59,677 nucleotides of DNA from an uncultured Oscillospiraceae bacterium. GTDB lineage: Bacteria > Bacillota > Clostridia > Oscillospirales > Acutalibacteraceae. Positions 43,162 through 50,550 of the stretch are shown here, one piece after another; the first letter of the stretch is position 1; each line of letters starts with the position of its first letter. Below the pieces are notes generated by a model, which was given only the letters and a program-made list of their open reading frames with translations, was not told the DNA's origin and made no database searches. The stretch spans positions 1 through 59,677 of the forward strand of contig URGH01000004.1 of the NCBI GenBank assembly GCA_900547305.1. The letters run 5' to 3'. The position numbers and the translations under genes were made by a program.

Positions 43162-43330
43162 TTAATTCGGAATTATGAATTCGGAATGCGGAATAATGCG
43201 CTCGTGCCGCGCGGGCACCCTATTTCTGTACGGACAGAAATAGGGAAAAGAGCCGTCGGGAACCCTTCAGATTGGGTTCCCGAACCCTCCTAAACAGCCA
43301 AAGGGACAAACTTCCCTTTGGAAACCCTTA
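43162..43330 (+). repeat. Left inverted repeat of the DUF2726 cassette (family C)
   Basis: Begins TTAATTCGGAATTATGAATTC and continues with the hairpins CCCTATTTCTGT/ACAGAAATAGGG (43219-43246) and GGGAACCC/GGGTTCCC. It matches the reverse complement of 44037-44228 over its whole length with scattered changes. Confidence 0.8.
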
Positions 43331-43372
43331 CTACAAACACATTTAACTTCCGCGTTGTTTTACCTTGTTTTT

Positions 43373-43999
43373 TTAATTCTCATCTATCGGTGGGTCGTTA
43401 TTGTTTTCGCTTTTAATTTCAAGTGCTTTTATTATCGTTTCTTCAAGGTTTTGCGTGCCGTCTACAAATACCATTTTGTAGCCGACTTTTTCGGCGATTT
43501 TCTTTATAAAATCGTCTCTTTTTATTCTATCCTCTTTGTTATGCGAACTGTCATTCAACTCTATTAACAACTCGGGATATAAATTGTCCTTTTTACAAAG
43601 AATAAAATCTATGTGCTTTGACTTGATTTTGCCGAAATACTTCATATATTCCTTTTTGTCCGCCTCGGCGCTCACTTCAACCAAGTCGGCAAAACGAATT
43701 TTCGCCAAAACAGCAAAGTCGTATTTATCCGCTATTTCTTTAAGACTCTTATAAAACCAGTACTCGTTTTTCGTAAGCAAAAATTTCCGCCTGTACGGTA
43801 GTTTTTCTATGTCTTCATCATTATCTACAGTTTCGGGCTTTTTACTATCCAACATCATAATTTTGCGTTGAAGTCCTTCTCTTTTTTTCTTGGTTCTTTT
43901 ATTGTCGTAAATAATTATAAATACTATAACAACAACTACTACCAACAAGAAAAAAAACGTGCCAAAAGAGCGTGCATAAAATAGGTTATAGGTTGTCAC
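43373..43999 (-). CDS. Membrane-anchored DUF2726 protein (PD-(D/E)XK-like)
   Basis: A 208-residue protein with one N-terminal membrane helix (FLLVVVVVIVFIIIY), a basic linker and a DUF2726 domain (about residues 70-195). The domain includes KHIDFILCKKDNLYPELLIEL, with the D and E-L-N positions of a PD-(D/E)XK nuclease core. The start is GTG at 43999 with GGGAG upstream. AT-rich compared with the flanking genes. The gene is the only cargo between two inverted family-C repeats. Confidence 0.8.
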   Translation of the reverse strand: MTTYNLFYARSFGTFFFLLVVVVVIVFIIIYDNKRTKKKREGLQRKIMMLDSKKPETVDNDEDIEKLPYRRKFLLTKNEYWFYKSLKEIADKYDFAVLAKIRFADLVEVSAEADKKEYMKYFGKIKSKHIDFILCKKDNLYPELLIELNDSSHNKEDRIKRDDFIKKIAEKVGYKMVFVDGTQNLEETIIKALEIKSENNNDPPIDEN

Positions 44000-44036
44000 T
44001 TTTTCTTCTCCCTTTTAGAAATATGTTTTGCTTTTG

Positions 44037-44228
44037 CCCCTACTGTACCCTTGCGCAGTAGGGGTATCCAAAGGGGAGTTTGCCCCTTTGGTTGTTCAGG
44101 AAGGCTCGGAAACCCAATCAAAAGGGTGTCCGACGGTTCTTTCCCCTATTTCTGTCCGCACAGAAATAGAGTGCCCGCACGGCATGAGTGCATTTATTCC
44201 GCATTACGCATTACGAATTCCGAATTAT
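44037..44228 (-). repeat. Right inverted repeat of the DUF2726 cassette (family C)
   Basis: Reverse complement of the left repeat, with one extra hairpin at its inner end (CCCCTACTG / CAGTAGGGG). The outer end AATTCGGAATTCGTAATGCG stops 3 bases from the parB stop codon. Confidence 0.8.
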
Positions 44229-44231
44229 TTA

Positions 44232-45080
44232 TTATTCCGATAGTTTTTTCGCAAACTCGGCAAGCTCGTCATCGCTTAAAAATTCAATTGTAAGCGTGCC
44301 CTTGCCGTTGCCGGAGGGGTTTATATGTACCTTTCTGTGCATTTCGTTTTTAAGTGAAAGCTCAACCTCGCTGTAAAAGGTCGGTTTAGGCTCTGCGGGC
44401 TTTTTAGCCGCAGTTTTCGCCTTTTTTGCGGCTGCCGCCATTCTTTCAAGGTCACGGACAGATGCGCCGTCCGCCGCGGCAAGCAGCATTTTAGAGCGCG
44501 TGTTTTCATCATCACACGAAAGCAGGGCGCGCGCATGCCCCGCGGTAATGCTGCCGCGGCGCAAAGCCTCTAATTCGGTGCTGTTAAGGGCAAGCAGGCG
44601 CAAGGCGTTAGTCACCGCGCTGCGCGATTTACCCATTCGTTTTGCAACCTCTTCCTGGGTCAGCCCGTAGCCGTCAATAAGCGAGCGGTAGCCGAGCGCT
44701 TCTTCAACCGCGTTTAAATCCTCACGCTGCAGGTTTTCTATAAGCGCTAATTCCATTAGGGTCTGCTCGTCCGCATCCTTTATTATAACAGGCACCTCAT
44801 TAAGCCCCGCAATGCGGCTTGCGCGCCAGCGGCGTTCACCCGCAATTATACTGTATCTGCCGTTTGCATTTGGTTTAACCACAATAGGTTGTATAAGTCC
44901 GTGTCTTGCAATGCTGTCCGCAAGCTCCGAAATGCTCTGCTCGTCAAAGTCCTTTCGGGGCTGGTCGCGGTTGGGTTCAATATCGTTTATATTTAATTTT
45001 ACCGCGCCGTCGCTGTCGGTCGCGTTTTCGCTGAAAAGGGAGTCAAGTCCCCTGCCGAGTCCGCCTTTTTTTACAGCCAT
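44232..45080 (-). CDS. parB: Chromosome partitioning protein ParB (Spo0J)
   Basis: A 282-residue CTPase/DNA-binding clamp that loads at parS. The N-terminal domain has IQPIVVKP and GERRWRAS (arginine patch), followed by the helix-turn-helix TQEEVAKRMGKSRSAVTNALRLL and a C-terminal dimer domain ending in a GKGTLTIEFLSDDEL segment. The two parS sites at 45872 and 47259 are its targets. The start follows the parA stop by 1 base with AGGAG inside parA. Confidence 0.96.
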   Translation of the reverse strand: MAVKKGGLGRGLDSLFSENATDSDGAVKLNINDIEPNRDQPRKDFDEQSISELADSIARHGLIQPIVVKPNANGRYSIIAGERRWRASRIAGLNEVPVIIKDADEQTLMELALIENLQREDLNAVEEALGYRSLIDGYGLTQEEVAKRMGKSRSAVTNALRLLALNSTELEALRRGSITAGHARALLSCDDENTRSKMLLAAADGASVRDLERMAAAAKKAKTAAKKPAEPKPTFYSEVELSLKNEMHRKVHINPSGNGKGTLTIEFLSDDELAEFAKKLSE

Positions 45081-45081
45081 T

Positions 45082-45852
45082 TTATCTTCTCCTGTTCTTC
45101 TTCAAAAATTCCTTGGTTAAATCGTCATACGCCGCCGCGCCCTTTGAGCGCTTGTCGTAATACTGTATCGGCATGCCGTAGCTCGGCGCTTCCGAAAGCC
45201 TAACCGCGCGCGGAATTACCGATTTATAAAGCTTATCGGCAAAGTATTTTTTAATTTCGGTTACCACCTGACCCGTCAGGTTCAGCCGCCCGTCGTACAT
45301 TGTAAGCACTATTCCCTCAATTTCAAGGGTCGGGTTGTAAAGCCTTTTTACCTGACGTACCGTTGCCATAAGCTGCGAAAGCCCCTCAAGCGCAAAATAT
45401 TCGCACTGTATCGGCACAAGCACCGTGTCGCAGGCGTTAAGCGCGTTTATCGTTATAAGCCCTAAGGACGGCGGACAGTCTATAAATATGTAATCGTAGC
45501 TATCCCGCGACGCGGCAAGGGTCATTTTAAGCTGCGCCTCGCGGTGCTCAATTTCAATTAAATCAACCTCCGCCGCCGCTAAATCCATTGATGACGGAAC
45601 AACGTCAACATTCTTATATTCCGTCTTTACTATGGCGTTCTCAAGCTTGCCTGTGCCTATTAACAGCTCATACGAGGTGGTTTTTACCTCTTTTTTGTTT
45701 ATTCCAAATCCGCTTGTCGAGTTGCCCTGCGGGTCAGCGTCTACCAAAAGCACCTTTTTGCCCGCAATGCCAACGCCGGCAGCAAGATTTACGGCAGTTG
45801 TGGTCTTCCCGACGCCGCCTTTCTGATTAACAACGGCGATTATCTTCCCCAT
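45082..45852 (-). CDS. parA: Chromosome partitioning ATPase ParA (Soj)
   Basis: A 256-residue deviant-Walker ATPase. Walker A is KGGVGKTT within the first 20 residues, Walker A' region VDADPQGNSTSG, and Walker B IFIDCPPSLGL. The ATG at 45852 follows GGGAGG. The frame stays open upstream into the parS palindrome, but a start there is not supported. Operon with parB. Confidence 0.96.
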   Translation of the reverse strand: MGKIIAVVNQKGGVGKTTTAVNLAAGVGIAGKKVLLVDADPQGNSTSGFGINKKEVKTTSYELLIGTGKLENAIVKTEYKNVDVVPSSMDLAAAEVDLIEIEHREAQLKMTLAASRDSYDYIFIDCPPSLGLITINALNACDTVLVPIQCEYFALEGLSQLMATVRQVKRLYNPTLEIEGIVLTMYDGRLNLTGQVVTEIKKYFADKLYKSVIPRAVRLSEAPSYGMPIQYYDKRSKGAAAYDDLTKEFLKKNRRR

Positions 45853-45871
45853 TCTTATTCCTCCCTGTAAA

Positions 45872-45887
45872 TGTTTCACGTGAAACA
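45872..45887. promoter_or_regulatory. parS site 1
   Basis: TGTTTCACGTGAAACA, the perfect 16-base consensus parS, 19 bases upstream of the parA start. Confidence 0.97.
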
Positions 45888-45933
45888 CTTTAAGTATTAT
45901 AGCATTTCGGAGGGCAAAAGTAAACAGTTGAAT

Positions 45934-45995
45934 TTAATGCGGAATTCGGAATGCGTAATGCGGAATGAAAAATAAAGGCTCCCTTGCCTAAAGGG
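45934..45995 (+). repeat. Left inverted repeat of the XRE cassette (family C)
   Basis: A 62-base repeat starting TTAATGCGGAATTCGGAATG. Its reverse complement is present at 46813-46874 with about 52 of 62 positions the same by eye; the outer 13 and the inner ~38 bases are identical. The unit TCGGAATGCG relates it to the repeats around the DUF2726 gene. Confidence 0.85.
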
Positions 45996-46063
45996 AGCTG
46001 TCAACGAAGTTGACTGAGGGATTATTGCAGACTAAAAAATACCCCTCAGTTTTGATTGTTGCT

Positions 46064-46276
46064 TTATTGTTTATCTGTTCTACCTAACAGATAATCGGTA
46101 GTAGTTCCATAATAATCCGCAATACGTGCAAGTATATCCGCTCGCGGTAATCTTGTCATATTCTCATAATTTTGATACGCATTTTCCGTAATGTCACAGA
46201 AAACCGCTACCTGCATTTGCGTAACTCCTTTTTCTGCGCGACATTTTCTTAATCTTTCAGCTAATATCTTGCGCAT
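46064..46276 (-). CDS. XRE-family HTH regulator
   Basis: A 70-residue helix-turn-helix repressor-type protein: VTQMQVAVFCDITENAYQNYE is the DNA-reading region and DYYGTTTDYLLGR the typical C-terminal end. It is divergent from the small gene at 46379, and the interval has a 28-base palindrome that is its likely operator. The ribosome site is weak. AT-rich relative to parA and spoVAE. Confidence 0.85.
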   Translation of the reverse strand: MRKILAERLRKCRAEKGVTQMQVAVFCDITENAYQNYENMTRLPRADILARIADYYGTTTDYLLGRTDKQ

Positions 46277-46298
46277 ATACTTTCACCCACATTTGTTG

Positions 46299-46327
46299 TT
46301 GACAGTAAAAGTATAACGTATTATAAT
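46299..46327 (+). promoter_or_regulatory. Promoter of the small cassette gene
   Basis: TTGACA (46299-46304), 17-base spacer, TATAAT (46322-46327). Confidence 0.85.
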
Positions 46328-46330
46328 GTT

Positions 46331-46358
46331 TTATATACCAACAGTTGTTGGTATATAA
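46331..46358. promoter_or_regulatory. 28-base palindrome, candidate XRE operator
   Basis: Perfect 13-base arms TTATATACCAACA / TGTTGGTATATAA around a GT centre, starting 3 bases after the -10 box of the plus-strand promoter, where a bound repressor would block transcription. Confidence 0.75.
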
Positions 46359-46378
46359 ATACAATGGAGATGTTTTTT

Positions 46379-46618
46379 ATGGAACCTTATAAAGAAATAA
46401 TAATGAAATTTGTTATGGAAAACGAGGAAAAGTTACCATCGGGCACAAAGTTGGAAATTTCAGCAAAAGATATTGTTGAGGGCGAGTGTTATCAGTTAAT
46501 TTTAAGAATTAAGTCAATAATTGAGTATGCATTTATGAGCGATACGCAAAAAGCATTTGCAATTGATAAAATCGTATCTGACTTTAAAAAGTCAGGTATT
46601 ACCGTTAAATATCATTGA
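46379..46618 (+). CDS. Small cassette protein of unknown function
   Basis: A 79-residue protein beginning MEPYKEIIMKFVMENEE; helical and charged, no signal peptide or membrane segment. The ATG at 46379 follows GGAG at a good distance; the frame starts five codons earlier. It is divergent from the XRE gene and under a strong promoter with a palindromic operator. I do not recognise the family. A toxin, antitoxin or anti-repressor role is possible but unsupported. Confidence 0.6.
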   Translation: MEPYKEIIMKFVMENEEKLPSGTKLEISAKDIVEGECYQLILRIKSIIEYAFMSDTQKAFAIDKIVSDFKKSGITVKYH

Positions 46619-46812
46619 AAAGCCTTTCAAACCAAAGGCTCCCTTCTATTTGACGACAGTCAAAACAGAAGGGAGCTGTCACGTTAGTGACTGAGGGGTA
46701 TTTAAAGTCCGTAATAATCCCTCAGTCAAAACCTACGGTTTTGCCAGCCGCTGACGGCGGCGGTCCCCTTTTGTCGCTGCGCGACATTTTCCCCGCACCG
46801 CGGGGACATCGA

Positions 46813-46874
46813 CCCTTTAGGCAAGGGAGCCTTTATTTTTCATTCCGCATTCCGAATTCTTAATTCCGCATTAA
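46813..46874 (-). repeat. Right inverted repeat of the XRE cassette (family C)
   Basis: Reverse complement of 45934-45995. The last bases, TTAA at 46871-46874, include the spoVAE stop codon. Confidence 0.85.
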
Positions 46875-47239
46875 GTTTTGTCTCCCGGTTTAAACAGCGC
46901 CGCCATTAAAAAGCCCGATACAACTGCGGTTGCAACGCCTGCCGAGGTTGCGGTTAGTCCGCCCATCAGTATGCCCATAAAGCCGTATTCCTTTACCGCC
47001 TCTTTAACGCCGCAGGCAAGGCTGTAACCAAATCCCGTAAGCGGAACGGTAGCGCCCGCGCCCGCAAACTTGACAATAGGCTCATAAACGCCTATTGCAG
47101 TAAGAATTACCCCCGCCACAACATAAGAAACGAGTATACGCGCGGGCGTAAGCTTGGTGTAGTCAATTAAAATCTGACCTATAAGGCAGATAAACCCGCC
47201 CACGAGAAACGCATATAAGCAATGCATAAAAATATCCAT
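46871..47239 (-). CDS. spoVAE: Stage V sporulation protein AE
   Basis: A 122-residue membrane protein. Four or so helices and the family core (FLVGGFICLIGQILIDYTKLTPARILV, FAGAGATVPLTGFG) identify SpoVAE, part of the SpoVA channel that moves dipicolinic acid in spores. The start at 47239 follows AAGGGG; the frame upstream runs through a parS site and is not expected to be translated. No spoVAC or spoVAD is adjacent, so the gene is split from the usual spoVA operon. Confidence 0.9.
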   Translation of the reverse strand: MDIFMHCLYAFLVGGFICLIGQILIDYTKLTPARILVSYVVAGVILTAIGVYEPIVKFAGAGATVPLTGFGYSLACGVKEAVKEYGFMGILMGGLTATSAGVATAVVSGFLMAALFKPGDKT

Positions 47240-47258
47240 AAGGCAACCCCTTTTATAA

Positions 47259-47274
47259 TGTTTCACGTGAAACA
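47259..47274. promoter_or_regulatory. parS site 2
   Basis: A second perfect TGTTTCACGTGAAACA, between spoVAE and the PH-domain gene, about 1.4 kb from parS site 1. Confidence 0.97.
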
Positions 47275-47311
47275 TTTATTTTACATTATAGGTTGCCCTA
47301 TGGATTATTAT

Positions 47312-48742
47312 TTATACCTCAATACCGTAGCTGTCCGAAATGCTTTTTTTAACCTCGCCGTAATCGAGCATACGCACCTTTACGGTATCGGCGCTTTCCG
47401 AGCGCACGCTTATTACTACCTTGCAGGTATTAAGCCGAATATCGGGAATTGTGCGTATAATTTTAATCTGCCCCACATTTTCGCGCGGGCAGTGCAGTTC
47501 GCAGGCGTTAAAGCCCTTTACGGTCTGCGCGTAGATGTTTCTGCCTATTTTCAGCTTACCCAAGCGGAACTCATAAATACTTAAATATGCGTAATACGTT
47601 ATAACTGCGCAGGCTACCATAGTTAAAAACAGGGTAAGTCTGCCGAATTTCGGAAAAATAAGAGTCAGCGTTATGGAAACGACTACCGTAATTATAAAAT
47701 ACAGCCCCGGCAAATATAAAAAACGGTTTTTGGTTACAATATCCCGCCGCGCGTGCATCAGCTTGCCGTCTGGCGCTAAAAACGGAAAATACGCCTGAAA
47801 CTGGCGCTTTATCTCGCCCCGTCTGCCCGAGGGCACTATAACCGCCGTCTCGCTTTTTGAGCCGCCGTAGCCGCCCACGCTCACCTTCATAGCGTAGCGC
47901 TTAAAAAGCCGCATAAGCGGGGTTTGGTCTATAATAACATCGTTTACCGAGGACTTTTTAAAGGCGGAACGGCTGCGCACGAAAAAGCCCGACCGCACCT
48001 CTAACTTTTCCTTTTCAAGAAAGAGCTTGAAATTTATATACTTAAAGAGCGAATAAACAAAGGCTACCGCATAGCTTAAAAGAAAAACAAGGGTTATTGC
48101 GTTCACAATAGGCGGAAAGTAGGATTTAAAGCCGCTTGAAACGTTGTTTATCTCGTCAAGCAGAATATTATTGAGGGCAATTCCCAAAAGCTTGCCCGTT
48201 TTATTTATTATAGGCACGCCTATAAGCATACCCGTAACGGCAGATGAGGTTGTAGCCGCCATAACCGCCACCTTAAAGACCGAAAACTTAACGGCGGTGT
48301 AATTATCCTCGCCGTATAAAAGGTGGGAGACCTCGGCACTATCCTTTGTGCTCAGCTTAAAATCAAAATCCGCCTTGCCCTTGGGTCCTGCCTCAGTGTT
48401 TATGCGGTAGGAAACCGCGCGGAAAACCGCGTCAATAGGGTTTTGCACCGTCTGCACAGATGATAGCTTATTAACGCTTATAAAGGCGCTGCTTTTAAAA
48501 AGCACACCCATTTTTACCGTTACGCCGTTTTTGCCGCAAATAAGGCGGAAAGAGAGGCAGCGCAGTGCGCCTATAAGGGTAATTGCCATAAAGCCTATAA
48601 GCTCAAGGGTTAAAACGCCCGTAACGCGGCGCTTTATAATATACTGTATAACGCCCTTTAAAACAGGCAGAACCAGCACAAAAAGAAAAGGCTTTATAAG
48701 GCTTACAAGCATAAGCGGGTGGGCGCGAAACTCCTTTTTCAA
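47312..48742 (-). CDS. Large bacterial PH-domain membrane protein (YdbT-like)
   Basis: A 476-residue protein with paired membrane helices alternating with bacterial Pleckstrin-homology (bPH_2) domains: near residues 65-140, 245-310 and 400-470. It resembles Bacillus YdbT, which works with YdbS in the membrane; the exact role is unknown. It overlaps the preceding gene as ATGA, so the pair is translated together. The stop is about 35 bases from parS site 2. Confidence 0.85.
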   Translation of the reverse strand: MKKEFRAHPLMLVSLIKPFLFVLVLPVLKGVIQYIIKRRVTGVLTLELIGFMAITLIGALRCLSFRLICGKNGVTVKMGVLFKSSAFISVNKLSSVQTVQNPIDAVFRAVSYRINTEAGPKGKADFDFKLSTKDSAEVSHLLYGEDNYTAVKFSVFKVAVMAATTSSAVTGMLIGVPIINKTGKLLGIALNNILLDEINNVSSGFKSYFPPIVNAITLVFLLSYAVAFVYSLFKYINFKLFLEKEKLEVRSGFFVRSRSAFKKSSVNDVIIDQTPLMRLFKRYAMKVSVGGYGGSKSETAVIVPSGRRGEIKRQFQAYFPFLAPDGKLMHARRDIVTKNRFLYLPGLYFIITVVVSITLTLIFPKFGRLTLFLTMVACAVITYYAYLSIYEFRLGKLKIGRNIYAQTVKGFNACELHCPRENVGQIKIIRTIPDIRLNTCKVVISVRSESADTVKVRMLDYGEVKKSISDSYGIEV

Positions 48743-49173
48743 GCGTTTTCCTCCTTTGTGACCGACTTTATAAACAGTTCAACGTCAGATACGGGCAGCT
48801 CGGGTATAATAACGCTGCTGCGCGCCGCTTTAAGGCTTAGCGCCGCAAGCCCCATACTGTGGGCAAGGGGCGTGGAATAGCTTTGAACGTAAATAAGCCT
48901 TGAAAAGGGCATTATATGGGTAGTTCTTATAAAGATACCTCGGTTTATAATAATTGCGCCCTTAGGGAACAGTATTTCATAGCTTGCAAAATAGGTGGGA
49001 ATATACCACAGCACAAATATAAGCAGCGCCGCCGCCAAAATTACTGCCGGCAAAAGGCACCATAGCGTTACCGAGCAGAGAAAGAGCAGCACCGCAATCG
49101 GAATAAAGCCTATTAAACATATGCGCACCTGCCACAAAAAGCGGGTTTTTTTCGGTATTCCGTTTTCTTTCAT
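48739..49173 (-). CDS. Small bacterial PH-domain membrane protein (YdbS-like)
   Basis: A 144-residue protein: two N-terminal membrane helices (about residues 15-60) and one bPH_2 domain (IIINRGIFIRTTHIMPFSRLIYVQ). The YdbS-type partner of the following gene. Ribosome site AAAGGAGGG is strong. Confidence 0.87.
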   Translation of the reverse strand: MKENGIPKKTRFLWQVRICLIGFIPIAVLLFLCSVTLWCLLPAVILAAALLIFVLWYIPTYFASYEILFPKGAIIINRGIFIRTTHIMPFSRLIYVQSYSTPLAHSMGLAALSLKAARSSVIIPELPVSDVELFIKSVTKEENA

Positions 49174-49204
49174 ACTATTCCCTCCTTTAGTTTACATAAC
49201 ATTT

Positions 49205-50467
49205 TTATTTGCCTTTTACCGCGTCCCAATATTCCTTATATTTTTGCTCTGTTTTATTGTCTCCATACTCATAATACCGCTTATTTTTAAGCGCGTCGGG
49301 TAAATACTGTTGGTTTACATAATGATTTTTAAATTCGTGCGGATATTTATAGTTCTGCCCCTTTATTTCGGCTTCCTCGCCGTCAAAATGCTTGTTTTGC
49401 AGCTGGCGCGGAACAGGTCCGCCTATTCCCTTTTCAATATCCTCCATTGCCGCAACTATTGCGTTATGTCCCGAGTTTGATTTCGGGCTGGTAGCTACTA
49501 AAATTACCGCGTCGGCAAGGGGCAGGCGCGCTTCGGGCAGACCTACCGACTGCGCAATATCCACCGCCGCTTTCACAATGGGTATTATTTGCGGATAGGC
49601 AAGCCCCACATCCTCACAGGCGCACACCATAAGCCGCCTGCAGGCGCTCGGCAAATCTCCCGCCGCAAGCAGTCTGCCTAAATAGTACACGGCGGCGTCG
49701 GGGTCAGACCCGCGCATTGATTTTTGGTAAGCCGATATTATATCATAGTGTTCGTCGCCCTCGCGGTCGTAGCGAACGGCGTTCGCCGCCGCAATTTCCT
49801 CCACCGTATCGTCGGTAATGTCAATTTCGGTTTCGTTTTCGCTTGTCAGCACGCATAGCTCCAGCATATTAAGCGAACGGCGCACATCCCCCGCCGCCGC
49901 GCGGGATATTTTTTTCTTATCGTCAGCCGAAATTTTAATTTTCTTGCCCTTTTCCTCGCTTAAAATGCCGATTGCGCGGTCTAAAACGGCGGAAATATCA
50001 TCTGGGGTCAGCTGCTTGAACTCAAACACCGTGGAGCGGCTTAAAATCGCGTTATACACATAAAAATAGGGGTTTTCGGTGGTGGAGGCTATAAGAGTAA
50101 TATCCCCGTTTTCAATGTAAGAAAGCAAAATTTGCTGCTGTTTTTTATTGAAATACTGTATCTCGTCAAGATAAAGCAGTATGCCGTTTTGGGTATCAAT
50201 TGTGCCTATTGAGCCGATAATCTCCTTAATATCGGCAGTAGACGCGGTGGTTGCGTTAAGGTAGCAGAGTTTTTTACCGCTTGTGGCGGCAATTATGTTT
50301 GCAACCGTGGTTTTACCCACGCCCGAGGGTCCGTAAAATATAAGGTTGGGTATATTTTTTGAGTCGATTATGCGCCGCAGCACCTTTCCCGGCGCTAAAA
50401 GCTGCTTTTGCCCCGCAACTTCTTCAATTGTTTTCGGTCTTAATCTGTCCGCTAACGGTGAGTTCAT
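49205..50467 (-). CDS. rarA: Replication-associated recombination factor RarA (MgsA)
   Basis: An AAA+ ATPase of about 420 residues acting at stalled replication forks. Walker A GPSGVGKTT, Walker B LLYLDEI, sensor ASTTENP, and the C-terminal MgsA tetramer domain (CACEDVGLAYPQII, GHNAIVAAMEDIEKG). The start MNSPLADRLRP at 50467 is typical and has AGGCAGG upstream; the frame opens nine codons earlier. Confidence 0.95.
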   Translation of the reverse strand: MNSPLADRLRPKTIEEVAGQKQLLAPGKVLRRIIDSKNIPNLIFYGPSGVGKTTVANIIAATSGKKLCYLNATTASTADIKEIIGSIGTIDTQNGILLYLDEIQYFNKKQQQILLSYIENGDITLIASTTENPYFYVYNAILSRSTVFEFKQLTPDDISAVLDRAIGILSEEKGKKIKISADDKKKISRAAAGDVRRSLNMLELCVLTSENETEIDITDDTVEEIAAANAVRYDREGDEHYDIISAYQKSMRGSDPDAAVYYLGRLLAAGDLPSACRRLMVCACEDVGLAYPQIIPIVKAAVDIAQSVGLPEARLPLADAVILVATSPKSNSGHNAIVAAMEDIEKGIGGPVPRQLQNKHFDGEEAEIKGQNYKYPHEFKNHYVNQQYLPDALKNKRYYEYGDNKTEQKYKEYWDAVKGK

Positions 50468-50550
50468 TTTTTTAACCTGCCTTGATATTAACATTTTCCG
50501 CTTTTTCGCTTCATATTATAAATTATACGGGAACTTGGAGTGGAAAAGCA

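Larger units (their letters stand above)
45934..46874. mobile_element. XRE cassette bounded by 62-base inverted repeats
   Basis: A 941-base segment between the two parS sites. It carries one XRE regulator, one divergent small gene and several CCCTCAGTC/GGGAG hairpin modules. No transposase is encoded. Its right boundary contains the spoVAE stop codon. Confidence 0.7.

Noticed and set aside
45853..45888. N-terminal extension MFHVKH on ParA (and on SpoVAE at 47240-47275)
   Set aside because: These codons are the parS palindrome; the later ATG in each case has the ribosome site.
43162..46874. An IS element carrying its own transposase
   Set aside because: No frame in either cassette has transposase motifs; both are short and carry other genes.
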